33,306 nucleotides of DNA from Dehalococcoidia bacterium (GCA_020853755.1 JADYYG010000055.1:1-33306), one strand, 5' to 3'; positions 22,602 through 31,217 are shown, counted from the first letter of the stretch. Notes: generated by a model not told the origin, from the sequence alone. A program made the numbers and translations.

Positions 22602-25130
22602 TTGGCAGCAGTCACACCCCGTAAGCGGGCCGCGCACGCCCCTTCCACACCTCGCAAGACAACCTCGGCGGGACGCCCGCGGCGTGCCGCCGACGCCTCG
22701 CAGCCGGCTGGTCATAGCCGCGGCAAGCATGCTCAGAACCTCGTCATCGTCGAATCCCCGACGAAGGCGCGCACCGTCCAGAACATCCTCGGCGACGACT
22801 ACGAGGTTATCGCCTCGGTCGGCCACGTGCGTGACCTTCCGCCGTACGGCTACGGCGTCGCCGACGTCAACAAGATGGACTTCCGCCCGAAGTACGTCGT
22901 CGTCAAGGACAAGAACCGCGGCGTCGACAAGGCAGACGTCATTGCAGACATCGCCCGGGCGGCGAAGCGCGCCAAGCGGGTCTTCCTCTCCACCGACCCC
23001 GACCGCGAAGGCGAAGCGATCGCCTGGCACATCAAAGAAGCGGCGGAGATCCCGGACGACAAGGTCACCCGCGTGGTGTTCCACGAGATCACGAAGCCCG
23101 CGATCGAGGAGGCCTTCGCCGAAGCGGCGGGCCACGGCGATTCCGGAGACGCCGCGCCGGCTCGCAAGGGCCCCGGCCTGATCGACATGGACCTGGTGGA
23201 TGCCCAGCAGGCCCGCCGTGTGCTCGACCGCCTCATGGGGTTCCCGCTCACCTGGTTCGTCCAGAAGAAGGTGAGCCGCGGCGCCAGCGCAGGGCGCGTC
23301 CAGAGCGTCGCGCTCGGCCTCATCGTGAAGCGCGAGAAGGAGATCCGCGGCTTCGTGCCGGTCGAGTACTGGACGATCCACGCCGCCCTCGAGAAGGCGT
23401 CCCGCGGCTTCGAAGTGGAACTGGCGACCTTCCCAGGGATGACCCGCCGGTCCGCGATGCACCCGCCATTCCGCGAAGAAGGCCCCGCCATTCCCGGCGA
23501 AGAACTGGCGCGTAGCCTGACGGAGACCTTTCTCCGCTCGGAGTTCACTGTTGCCTCGGTTACCCGCGGCGAGAAGAAGCGCAGCCCGGTGCCGCCCTTC
23601 ACCACCAGCACTTTCCAGCAGGCGGCGGTAAACCGCCTGGGGATGAGTTCCGCACGGGCCATGGGCATCGCCCAGGAGCTCTACGAGGGTGTTGGCGGCC
23701 AGGCCGGTCTCATCACCTACATGCGAACCGACTCGGTGAACATCTCCCCGATTGCCCGGCGCCAGGCCCGCGACTGGGTGGCTTCACAGTGGGGCCGGGA
23801 CTTCGTGCCCGAAAAGGAGCGCGTCTACGCCACCCGCTCGAAGGGCGCGCAGGAGGCCCATGAAGCCATCCGCCCGACGGACCCAACGGCTACTCCGGCG
23901 ATGCTCCGCCCCAGCCTGAGCGCCGACCAATTCAAGGTCTACCAGCTGATCTGGCAGCGCTTCGTCGCCAGCCAGATGAGCGATGCCCGCTACGCAACGA
24001 TGAAGGTCGAAGTCGAAGCGCGGGAGGGCGCCGCCATCACGGGGGTCTTCCGGGCCGGCGCCCAGTCGCTCGTCTTCGAAGGGCACCTCAAGGCTTACGG
24101 CATCGACGCAAACGACCGGCAGGCCGAAGACGAAGAAGACGGGAGCCTGGTCGCTGCCCTCCCGGAACTGGCCGCCGGTGATGTTTTGACCCGCCGCACG
24201 GTCGACCCGCGGCGCCACCAGACGGAGCCACCGCCGCGCTACACCGAAGCGTCGCTTGTGAAAGCGCTCGAGGAGCAGGGCATCGGCCGGCCGAGTACGT
24301 ACGCAAGCATCGTCCAGACGGTAATGAAGCGGGACTACGTGCAGCGCCAGGGCCGCCAGCTGGTCCCGCAAGAACTGGGCTTCATCGTCCACGACCTGCT
24401 CGAACAACACGTGAAGAAGTACGTTGATGTCCCGTTCACGGGCACGATGGAGAAGGAACTGGACGAAGTGGCGTCCGGGGAGCGCGACTACGATTCCGTG
24501 CTCCGGGAGTTCTGGCCCGAGTTCAAGGGGCAACTCGACACCGCCGAGGATGCGGCCGCAAAGCAGCAAGAAGAGACGGACATCCTCTGCAATGTCTGTG
24601 AGCAGGCGAACCTCGTCATCAAGTGGGGCCGCAACGGCAAGTTCTTCGCCTGCCCCCGCTACCCGGAGTGCACGAATTCGCTGCCCATGGGTCCCGACGG
24701 CGAGCCCCTGCTGGTCGCAGCGCCGAAGCCCATCGGCTACACCTGCCCGAAGGACGGCGGCGCGCTCGTCCAAAAGAGCGGGCCGTACGGCGCGTACGTG
24801 GACTGCGAGAACCGCGAAAAGGGCACCTGCGACTTCCGTGGCGGCGTCCCGGTCGGCGTGGCCTGCCCGGAAGAGCCTGAGACCGGCCAGCTGGTCGAAA
24901 AGACAGCGCGCACCGGCAAGCGGGGCGTCTTCTACGCCTGCTGGAACTACCCGAACTGCAGCTACACCACGAACTCCCTCGAACCGGGCAAGATGGCGCC
25001 GGCACGCCCGCCTGCGGAGCGCGAGGAGGCGAACCGCAAGCTGCTCGAACGGAGCGCCCGCGGCAAGGCGGCCTTCGCCAAGCGAAAGGCGAACGCTGCG
25101 ACCCGCACCCGTGCCCGCAAGGACAGTTGA
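22602..25130 (+). CDS. topA: DNA topoisomerase I (type IA)
   Basis: It relaxes negatively supercoiled DNA by a transient single-strand break. The 842 residues begin with a basic Lys/Arg-rich tail, then the TOPRIM domain at about 47-160 (LVIVESPTKARTVQNIL and STDPDREGEAIAWH, with the acidic metal ligands). The cleavage domain carries the catalytic Tyr in ITYMRTDSVN. The C-terminus has three zinc ribbons starting with CNVCEQ, CPKDGG and CPEEPE. TTG 22602 is chosen with an upstream GAAAGG; an in-frame GTG at 22521 would add 27 residues. It is the last gene of the plus-strand block and converges on the acyl-CoA dehydrogenase with 6 bp between stops and no visible terminator. Confidence 0.95.
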   Translation: MAAVTPRKRAAHAPSTPRKTTSAGRPRRAADASQPAGHSRGKHAQNLVIVESPTKARTVQNILGDDYEVIASVGHVRDLPPYGYGVADVNKMDFRPKYVVVKDKNRGVDKADVIADIARAAKRAKRVFLSTDPDREGEAIAWHIKEAAEIPDDKVTRVVFHEITKPAIEEAFAEAAGHGDSGDAAPARKGPGLIDMDLVDAQQARRVLDRLMGFPLTWFVQKKVSRGASAGRVQSVALGLIVKREKEIRGFVPVEYWTIHAALEKASRGFEVELATFPGMTRRSAMHPPFREEGPAIPGEELARSLTETFLRSEFTVASVTRGEKKRSPVPPFTTSTFQQAAVNRLGMSSARAMGIAQELYEGVGGQAGLITYMRTDSVNISPIARRQARDWVASQWGRDFVPEKERVYATRSKGAQEAHEAIRPTDPTATPAMLRPSLSADQFKVYQLIWQRFVASQMSDARYATMKVEVEAREGAAITGVFRAGAQSLVFEGHLKAYGIDANDRQAEDEEDGSLVAALPELAAGDVLTRRTVDPRRHQTEPPPRYTEASLVKALEEQGIGRPSTYASIVQTVMKRDYVQRQGRQLVPQELGFIVHDLLEQHVKKYVDVPFTGTMEKELDEVASGERDYDSVLREFWPEFKGQLDTAEDAAAKQQEETDILCNVCEQANLVIKWGRNGKFFACPRYPECTNSLPMGPDGEPLLVAAPKPIGYTCPKDGGALVQKSGPYGAYVDCENREKGTCDFRGGVPVGVACPEEPETGQLVEKTARTGKRGVFYACWNYPNCSYTTNSLEPGKMAPARPPAEREEANRKLLERSARGKAAFAKRKANAATRTRARKDS

Positions 25131-25136
25131 GTCAGC

Positions 25137-26288
25137 CTACTCGCGCGGGAGCCCGAGTCCGCGTGTGGCGATGACCGCGCGCTGAATCTCGCTCGTGCCC
25201 CCTTCGATCGTGTTCGCCACGCTGCGCAGGAGCGAGTACTGGTAGTCCGAACTCGCCGACCCGGGACGAGCGGCCTGCCCTTCCATGCCGAAGACCTGGA
25301 GTGCGGTCGCGGCGATCCGCTGCTGCAACTCCGCGCCGAACAGCTTAGCCATCTGCGATTCCCGGGTCGGAGCGATCCCGGTCTTCTCCTGCTGGGACGC
25401 GATGTAGTACGCCATGTTGCGCAGCAGCGCCACGCCGATGGCTTCGTCCACGAGGCGATGCTTGATCGCCGGGTCGATGCGTGGTTTCTGTGTGCGCAGG
25501 TAGGCGACCAGTTCGTCGACATGCCGCCGCGAACCAGACGTTGCGCCGATGGACGAGCGCTCGAAGTCGAGGCCGACCGCCACGTTGTACCAGCCGCGAT
25601 TCTCTTCGCCCACCAGGTTGGCCGCAGGAACGCGCACGTCTTCGAAGAAAATCTCGTTGAACTCGTGGGAACCAGCCATGTTGATGAGTGGCCGCACCGT
25701 GATGCCCGGCGTGTCCATCTTGATGGCGAACGTCGAGATGCCCTTGTGCTTCGGCACGTCCGGGTCCGTTCGGGCGGCAAGCCAGCCCCAGTCGGCATAG
25801 TGCCCGAACGACGTCCAGATCTTCTGGCCGTTGATGATGTAGTCGTCACCGTCACGGACAGCGCGCGTCTGCATCGCTGCAAGGTCACTCCCGGCGCCGG
25901 GTTCGCTGTACAGCGTGCACCACAGGTCCGTCCCGTCGGCAATGCGCGAGAGGTACTGCTGCTTCTGGTCATCGCGCCCGTACAGCATGACCACCGGGCC
26001 AACCCAGGCCACGCCCATGTTCACCGTGCCGGGAACGCGGTGGTACGCCATCTGCTCGTTGAAGATGAGTTGCTGCATCGGCGAAGCGCCGAGCCCGCCG
26101 TACTCCTTCGGCCACGGCAACGCCAACCAGTGCCTCGCCGCGAGGCGCGTCATCACCTCGCGCTCCACGGCCAGCCGTTCGGCGAACGTCCCGTGTTCGT
26201 CGTTCCAGCCCGCGGGCAGTGAATGCTCGATAAAGTCGATGACCTCGGCCTGGAAAGCCGCCTGCTCCGGGTTCAGGTGGAAGTTCAT
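25137..26288 (-). CDS. Acyl-CoA dehydrogenase family protein
   Basis: A 383-residue FAD enzyme that oxidises acyl-CoA to enoyl-CoA. The three-domain pattern is visible: LYSEPGAGSDLAAMQTRAV and IINGQKIWTSFGHYADW at the FAD/substrate site; FFEDVRVPAANLVGEENRGW in the middle; and NTIEGGTSEIQR near the end, carrying the catalytic Glu. The start is ATG 26288, 4 bp after the stop of the toxin gene, with GAGGA inside the toxin end as ribosome site. The gene is thus coupled to a toxin-antitoxin pair, which is unusual. The 25137 stop faces topA by 6 bp. Substrate chain length unknown. Confidence 0.92.
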   Translation of the reverse strand: MNFHLNPEQAAFQAEVIDFIEHSLPAGWNDEHGTFAERLAVEREVMTRLAARHWLALPWPKEYGGLGASPMQQLIFNEQMAYHRVPGTVNMGVAWVGPVVMLYGRDDQKQQYLSRIADGTDLWCTLYSEPGAGSDLAAMQTRAVRDGDDYIINGQKIWTSFGHYADWGWLAARTDPDVPKHKGISTFAIKMDTPGITVRPLINMAGSHEFNEIFFEDVRVPAANLVGEENRGWYNVAVGLDFERSSIGATSGSRRHVDELVAYLRTQKPRIDPAIKHRLVDEAIGVALLRNMAYYIASQQEKTGIAPTRESQMAKLFGAELQQRIAATALQVFGMEGQAARPGSASSDYQYSLLRSVANTIEGGTSEIQRAVIATRGLGLPRE

Positions 26289-26292
26289 TCGC

Positions 26293-26562
26293 TTAGTCCT
26301 CGTAGTGCCTGGAGATGTTGGCAAGCCGCTTCCGGCCGTGGGGCAGGCGAACAAAGTGTATGCGAATGGAGCCAGTGACTGACACCGACCAGAGACCGGC
26401 GAGGTTCCCCGAGAGCGCGTGAATGCGGAGGGAGGGGTGTCGTTCGTTGTTCGCCAGGAGCTCCAGCGTCTTGAGGATCCGAGCGCGGTTCTGGGCCGAG
26501 AACTTCTTGTCGGCGAAGTCCCGCAGGCACTGGTCCGACCATGTCAGCGCGTCGAGGTTCAC
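26293..26562 (-). CDS. Type II toxin, RelE/ParE-like (YafQ/HigB type)
   Basis: An 89-residue basic protein with the small toxin fold. Helices at the N-terminus (LTWSDQCLRDFADKKF, ARILKTLELL) are followed by the strand region HPSLRIHALSGNLAGLWSVSV and IRIHFV, then a C-terminal NISRHYED. This matches the layout of RelE/ParE ribonuclease or gyrase-acting toxins. The RHY near the end fits the residues used by mRNA-cleaving RelE members. The GTG start overlaps the stop of the AbrB-type antitoxin by GTGA. The stop lies 4 bp before the acyl-CoA dehydrogenase ATG. Toxin class is inferred from motif and context only. Confidence 0.8.
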   Translation of the reverse strand: MNLDALTWSDQCLRDFADKKFSAQNRARILKTLELLANNERHPSLRIHALSGNLAGLWSVSVTGSIRIHFVRLPHGRKRLANISRHYED

Positions 26563-26846
26563 TCCTGGGCGACTTCAGCCATTGCGCGGAGTTCCGCCTC
26601 AGTCATCACGCGTTCCCGGCCCTCGCGGAGGTCGCACAGGCCGCGCTCGATGCTCTCGATGTCCTCCGCGGTGTACGTCCATGCGCCGTCGCGAAGGACC
26701 GTCACAACCGGGCGCAGCACGATGCCAAAACCGTCATCTGAACCTTCGACGAGGAACTCGGCCTCGCCCTCGAGGTCCATCGCCTTCCTGATCTCTGCCG
26801 GCAGCGTTATGCGGCCAGTCTTGCTCATCCGGACCTTCGTTGTCAT
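26559..26846 (-). CDS. AbrB/MazE/SpoVT-type antitoxin
   Basis: A 95-residue protein with an N-terminal swapped-hairpin DNA-binding motif: VRMSKTGRITLPAEIRKAM, then acidic sequence, and a C-terminal acidic helix (TAEDIESIERGLCDLREG) of the type that masks a RelE-like toxin. It is the first gene of a two-gene module. A TAGAAT box ends 6 nt before its ATG, with no Shine-Dalgarno, and the palindrome at 26875-26886 could be its own operator. An AbrB-fold antitoxin with a RelE/YafQ-type toxin is a less common mix, since MazE usually goes with MazF. Confidence 0.85.
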   Translation of the reverse strand: MTTKVRMSKTGRITLPAEIRKAMDLEGEAEFLVEGSDDGFGIVLRPVVTVLRDGAWTYTAEDIESIERGLCDLREGRERVMTEAELRAMAEVAQE

Positions 26847-26852
26847 TCCGTC

Positions 26853-26858
26853 ATTCTA
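26853..26858 (-). promoter_or_regulatory. -10 box (TAGAAT) 6 nt before the antitoxin start
   Basis: On the minus strand TAGAAT matches 5 of 6 consensus bases and ends 6 nt before ATG 26846. There is no Shine-Dalgarno. Confidence 0.55.
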
Positions 26859-26874
26859 TCGTATTGCCAATGTG

Positions 26875-26886
26875 GCGGATCTCCGC
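26875..26886. promoter_or_regulatory. Candidate operator palindrome of the toxin-antitoxin module
   Basis: GCGGA-TC-TCCGC is a perfect 5-bp inverted repeat about 17 bp upstream of the antitoxin -10 box. It may bind the AbrB-type protein; position is the only support. Confidence 0.35.
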
Positions 26887-26937
26887 AAGTGAGCCACCGG
26901 CCCGCTCCTGCCGAATCTTCAGAGCAGGAGCACCTGC

Positions 26938-27558
26938 ATGAACTGTCCGGCCTGCGGCTCGAACGTACGTGAAGACGCCCGCGTCTGCCTTGCCTGTGGC
27001 GAAGTGCTGAGGGCGAAAGTCGCGCGCGCCGAGCGGCTCGAGGTCGCGCCGGCAGGTGTTCCCGGCTGGGCTGCCTTCGAACCCCGGCCCGCCACACACC
27101 TGGCGAGCTATCCCGCTTCACGCCTCCAGCGAATCATGGCCGCGCTCGTGGACGCAGCGATCCTGGCGCTCCCGGCCGTCGCGCTGGCGGCTCTCACCGG
27201 CCACGGCCCGTGGCGGGGCAGCCTCTCGGGCGGCATCGAGATCGATTGGCTCTGGAGCGCCATCCTCATGGTCCTGAACGCCGGGTACTTCATCGGCTTC
27301 CCCGCGAGTGCGTGGCAGGGAACGCCGGGCAAGCGTCTCCTTGGCCTGCGCATCGTCACCCTCGAAGGCGAACCCATCACGCTCGTCCAGTCAGTGGGCC
27401 GGTGGGCCTCACAGCAGGTCGTCTTCGGCGTGTTCATCCCGCTGGCGATGATGGTCGCGCTCCTTGGCTGCATCGCCGTCCCGGTCGCCATCCTCATCCT
27501 CTGCGGCGACGGGCGGTCACCCTGGGATCGCATGGCCGGGACGATGGTCGAGGGCTAA
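26938..27558 (+). CDS. RDD family membrane protein with N-terminal zinc ribbon
   Basis: A 206-residue protein. A zinc ribbon sits at the start (CPACGS near residue 3 and CLACGE near 19). Then a linker leads to an RDD domain, membrane-spanning and of unknown exact role, with RIMAALVDAAILALP (helix 1), WLWSAILMVLNAGYFIGFP, GTPGKRLLGLRIV and WDRMAGTMV near the end. The first Arg and two Asp that name the family are present: QRIM, LVDA, and WDRM. AGGAG before the ATG serves as ribosome site. A plain zinc-ribbon plus RDD order is common in Chloroflexota and related phyla. Function is not known. Confidence 0.85.
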   Translation: MNCPACGSNVREDARVCLACGEVLRAKVARAERLEVAPAGVPGWAAFEPRPATHLASYPASRLQRIMAALVDAAILALPAVALAALTGHGPWRGSLSGGIEIDWLWSAILMVLNAGYFIGFPASAWQGTPGKRLLGLRIVTLEGEPITLVQSVGRWASQQVVFGVFIPLAMMVALLGCIAVPVAILILCGDGRSPWDRMAGTMVEG

Positions 27559-27624
27559 GACCCCGCCGAATCCGGCAACAGATGTCGCGGTGCGGAGAGA
27601 CCCTGTGGCTTCGGAGGGAAGCCC

Positions 27625-28212
27625 ATGCCGGATGGCGGCAGCGACAACTGCGCGAACTGTATCTTCAACGCCCACTGGGGCAGCTACTTCGACCCCGAAC
27701 GCGAAGAAAAGCGCCCACGGGTCGCCCAATGCGTCCTGCGAGGAACCACGACCAACGACCCGTGGTGGACCTACTGCGATCTCTTCCACGGTGAGTCTCT
27801 CGCGGCGCGCAATGTTCCGTTCCTCGCGGAGGCGCGGCGGGTGATCGATGAACGGCCGAGCGCGTTCGGCCTCGACCCCGAGCAGGTGCTGGACCTCGTC
27901 GGCAAGGTCCAGCGGTATCTGACCGAGAACCGCATGTCCCTCCCTCCGGTGATGGCGAACGGCCTTGGCGGCCCCGGCTACCATGGCCGCATCCCCTGGG
28001 ACGGGCCTACCGCCCCCGTCGCAAGGGCCACGGCAGGCGAATGCACCACGTGCGCCGCCCAGGCCGAGCGCACCATCCGTATCGAACCGCCGGACGTGGG
28101 CGCCACGCTGGTCTTCTGCTCGGATGCCTGCTACCTCGCGTGGTGGCGAACCCGCCACCCTGATCCGCCGGACTGGCGGAACGGGCCTCGTGTGGTGGCC
28201 GGCCGGCTATGA
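27625..28212 (+). CDS. Cysteine-rich hypothetical protein, possible zinc-binding
   Basis: A 195-residue soluble protein I do not recognise. The N-terminal part has CANC near residue 9, with further Cys near 36 and 51 (AQCVLRG, WWTYCDLFHG); these could make one zinc site. The C-terminal part has CTTCAAQ and then FCSDACYLAWW, which looks like a TRASH/MYND-type metal motif. Between lies a helical stretch from about 70 to 105. GGAGG lies 6 nt before ATG, so the start is sound. polA follows 24 nt later but has its own promoter. A metal sensing or chaperone role is a guess. Confidence 0.75.
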   Translation: MPDGGSDNCANCIFNAHWGSYFDPEREEKRPRVAQCVLRGTTTNDPWWTYCDLFHGESLAARNVPFLAEARRVIDERPSAFGLDPEQVLDLVGKVQRYLTENRMSLPPVMANGLGGPGYHGRIPWDGPTAPVARATAGECTTCAAQAERTIRIEPPDVGATLVFCSDACYLAWWRTRHPDPPDWRNGPRVVAGRL

Positions 28213-28224
28213 ACGGCCGCGGCC

Positions 28225-28230
28225 TATAAT
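28225..28230 (+). promoter_or_regulatory. Perfect -10 box (TATAAT) 6 nt before the polA start
   Basis: TATAAT is the exact consensus and ends 6 nt before GTG 28237. There is no Shine-Dalgarno or consensus -35. Best example of the leaderless pattern in the window. Confidence 0.7.
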
Positions 28231-28236
28231 CCCTTC

Positions 28237-30972
28237 GTGCCTGCACCTGCCGCCTCTTCCAAGCCACGCCTCGTCGTCCTCGACTCTCACGGCATCCTCT
28301 TCCGCGCCTACTTTGCGATGGCGAACTCGGACAACCCGCTGATGTCCTCGAAAGGCGAACTGACCTTCGCCACCCACGGGTACGCCGAGACGCTCATCCG
28401 CGTGCTCGACCTGCTGAAGCCCACCCATATCTGCGCCGCATGGGACGCCGGCGGGCCGACCTTCCGCCACGAAGCGAGCGTCGACTACAAGGCAACGCGC
28501 CGGCCGACGCCGCCCGAACTCCTCACCCAGATGCAGCGCGTCCGCGAGATGCTCGACGCCTTCAGCATCCCCATCTTCGAAATGCCCGGATATGAAGCCG
28601 ACGACATCGCGGGCACCATCGCGAAACAGGTCGCGGCCACCGGGATGGAGGTCTACATCGCCACGCTGGACACCGACCTCGTCCAGCTCATCGGCCCGAA
28701 CATCAACCTCTTCATGTTCCGCCCCTACCAGCGTGACGTGGTCGACTACAACGAAACGCGCGCGGCCGAACGGTACGGCTTCAGCCCGAAGTACATGATC
28801 GACTACAAGGCCCTCAAAGGTGACACGAGCGACAACGTCGAGGGCATCCGCGGCATCGGCGAAAAGACGGCGACCGACCTCATCCGCCAGTTCGGCAGCG
28901 TCCCGGAGATCTACGAGAACATCGAACTGACGAAAGGCGCACTCAAGCAGAAGCTTATCGACGGCCGCGAAACCGCCTTCCGAAACCTCGACCTCGTCAC
29001 CATCCACACGGACCTGCCGGTCGACTTCGACCTCGAGAAATGCCGGCTGCGCGACTTCGACCGCGACCGGGTGATGGCGCTCTTCCGGGAACTCGAGTTC
29101 CGCGTGCTCGCCCAACGCCTCGACGAGGTCCTCGGTTCGAAACCCGCTGAAGAGCTCGCAGAAGCAGAGACCACGGTCGAAATCGCGGCCACGCCGGAGG
29201 AACTGGATGGCCTGGCCGCCCGCCTGCGAGAAGCCGGTTCGTTCGCCATCTCAACCGTCTCCTCGACCGGTGACCCTGCGCACCCGCTGCTCCTCGGGCT
29301 GGGCTTCGCCGTGGCGCCCGGCTCGGGCTGGTATGTCCCCATCGGCCATAGCCCGCGGATGGACGCGCCGTTTGCACAGGCGACCCTCGAGTCAGTTCGC
29401 CAGCACCTCGGGCCGGTTCTCGCCGACCCCGCTATGGCCAAGACTGCGTACACCACGAAGTACGTCATCCACCAGTTGGCCGCCAACGGCATGGCCCTCG
29501 ACGGCTACGACTTCGATGTCTCCATCGCGGCCTTCCTGCTGGGTGAAACATCATCGACCCTGAGCGCGCTCGTCAACGAACGCCTCGGCATCGAACTCGT
29601 GACCACGGCTTCGCTCACCGGCAGCGGCCGCAACGCCATCCTCCTCGCGCAGGCCGACCTCGACCAGGTTGCCCGGCACACTGTCCAGCACGCCGAGACG
29701 CTCCTGCGCCTGCGCCCCCAACTCACGGACCAACTCAACGAACGCGGCCAGTGGGCGCTCTTCAGCGATATGGAGATGCCGCTCATGCCGGTGCTCTACC
29801 GGATGGAGGCGGTCGGTGTCGCCGCAGACGTCACCGTTCTCCGGGACATCTCCCGCGGCCTTTCCGCCGACGCCGAAAAGGCCGAGCGCGAGATTTACGC
29901 CGTCGTCGGGCACGAATTCAACATCGGCAGCCCCAAGCAACTGAGCGACATCCTCTTTGGCGAGCTCCAGCTGCCGAAGACCCGCAAGACCACCCAGGGC
30001 TACAGCACCGACCAGCGCTCTCTCGAAGCCCTGCGGCCGGTCGCGCCAATCATCGACCTCATCTTCCAGTACCGCGAACTGACAAAGCTCAAGTCCACCT
30101 ATACCGATGCCCTCCCCGGGACCGTGGCCGCCGACGGCCGGATCCACACCGACTACCAGCAAACGGTCGCGGCTACGGGCCGGCTCAGCAGCACGAACCC
30201 GAACCTCCAGAACATCCCGGTGCGCACCGACACCGGCCGCGACATCCGCCGCGCCTTCGTCGCCAGCCACTTCGATGATGCGGTCTTCGTGACCCGCGAC
30301 TATTCGCAGATCGAATTGCGAGTCCTCGCCCACGTGACCGAAGACGAAGGGCTTATCTCGGCCTTCCTCGCCGACCAGGACATCCACCGCGCAACCGCGG
30401 CCACCGTCTATGGTGTGGCGCCCGAAGAGGTAACCCGCCAGATGCGCGACACGGCGAAGATGGTGAACTTCGGCATCGCCTACGGGATGGGCGAATTCGG
30501 CCTCGCCAGCCGCACCGGCATGACCCGCGAAGAGGCCGAAGCCTTCATCACGAGCTACTACCGGAACTTCCCCGGTATCGCTCTCTGGCAACAGAAGACG
30601 CTGTCATTCACGCGGGAGAACGGCTACGGCGAGACGCTCTTCGGGCGCCGCCGCTACCTGCCAGCCATCCGCAGCACGAACTTCCAGGTCCGTTCGGCAG
30701 CCGAACGTGAAGCCATCAACATGCCCATCCAGGGCACTGCCGCCGACATCATCAAAGTCGCGATGATCCGCGTGGACGAGGAGATGCGGGCGCGGGAACT
30801 TCGCAGCCGCATGATCCTGCAGGTCCACGACGAACTGATTTTCGAGTGCCCAAAGGACGAAGTGGAGACCATCGCCGAGATGACCGGCCGCATCATGCCC
30901 GCGAGCCTCGCGATGAAGGTCCCGCTGAAGGTGGACCTGAAGACGGGCCGGAACTGGGGCGAGATGGCCTGA
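28237..30972 (+). CDS. polA: DNA polymerase I with degenerate proofreading domain
   Basis: A 911-residue family A polymerase that fills gaps and removes RNA primers. The 5'-3' exonuclease (1-290) is intact: VLDSHGILFRAYF, GYEADDIAGTIA, TLDTDLVQLI and KGDTSDNVEGIRGIGEKTA. The 3'-5' exonuclease remnant spans about 320-500, but the metal-binding D-x-E is S339-T-V341 and the next Asp is V410, so proofreading should be absent. The polymerase domain is intact: motif A with DYSQIELR (Asp688), O-helix R737, K741, F745, Y749, and motif C VHDELIF (Asp865). GTG 28237 has TATAAT just before. Ends 4 bp before the repeat array. Confidence 0.97.
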   Translation: MPAPAASSKPRLVVLDSHGILFRAYFAMANSDNPLMSSKGELTFATHGYAETLIRVLDLLKPTHICAAWDAGGPTFRHEASVDYKATRRPTPPELLTQMQRVREMLDAFSIPIFEMPGYEADDIAGTIAKQVAATGMEVYIATLDTDLVQLIGPNINLFMFRPYQRDVVDYNETRAAERYGFSPKYMIDYKALKGDTSDNVEGIRGIGEKTATDLIRQFGSVPEIYENIELTKGALKQKLIDGRETAFRNLDLVTIHTDLPVDFDLEKCRLRDFDRDRVMALFRELEFRVLAQRLDEVLGSKPAEELAEAETTVEIAATPEELDGLAARLREAGSFAISTVSSTGDPAHPLLLGLGFAVAPGSGWYVPIGHSPRMDAPFAQATLESVRQHLGPVLADPAMAKTAYTTKYVIHQLAANGMALDGYDFDVSIAAFLLGETSSTLSALVNERLGIELVTTASLTGSGRNAILLAQADLDQVARHTVQHAETLLRLRPQLTDQLNERGQWALFSDMEMPLMPVLYRMEAVGVAADVTVLRDISRGLSADAEKAEREIYAVVGHEFNIGSPKQLSDILFGELQLPKTRKTTQGYSTDQRSLEALRPVAPIIDLIFQYRELTKLKSTYTDALPGTVAADGRIHTDYQQTVAATGRLSSTNPNLQNIPVRTDTGRDIRRAFVASHFDDAVFVTRDYSQIELRVLAHVTEDEGLISAFLADQDIHRATAATVYGVAPEEVTRQMRDTAKMVNFGIAYGMGEFGLASRTGMTREEAEAFITSYYRNFPGIALWQQKTLSFTRENGYGETLFGRRRYLPAIRSTNFQVRSAAEREAINMPIQGTAADIIKVAMIRVDEEMRARELRSRMILQVHDELIFECPKDEVETIAEMTGRIMPASLAMKVPLKVDLKTGRNWGEMA

Positions 30973-30976
30973 ACCC

Positions 30977-31097
30977 CTCCGCCTTCCCGGTGCGACAATC
31001 CAAGGGTTCAGTCAGAATCCCTAACCGGGCGACCGCTGTCGCGCGAGCGGCAGAGGAAAGAATCCCTACCCGGGCTCTTGCAGACGCGCCCCATCCC
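30977..31097 (+). repeat. rnpB-leader repeat unit 1
   Basis: First of four tandem units (121 bp). It carries the rnpB promoter-like block with GACAAT, then AAGGGTTCAGT, a CCGCT/AGCGG hairpin and GAGGAAAG. Its first copy of the internal 16-bp motif is slightly changed (CCCTAACC). It begins 4 bp after the polA stop. Confidence 0.9.
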
Positions 31098-31217
31098 GTC
31101 TGCCTTCCCTGTGCGACAATCCAAGGGTTCAGTCAGAATCCCTACCCGGGCGACCGCTATCGCGCGTGCGGCAGAGGAAAGAATCCTACCCAGGCTCCTG
31201 CGGACGCCCCTCAATCC
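31098..31217 (+). repeat. rnpB-leader repeat unit 2
   Basis: A 120-bp copy of the same unit. The hairpin reads CCGCT-ATCGCGCG-TGCGG, so one stem pair is lost relative to units 1, 3 and 4, without compensation. Confidence 0.9.

Noticed and set aside
29551..30591. 346-codon minus-strand open frame opposite polA
   Set aside because: Antisense shadow of a clear DNA polymerase I domain with no recognisable motif.
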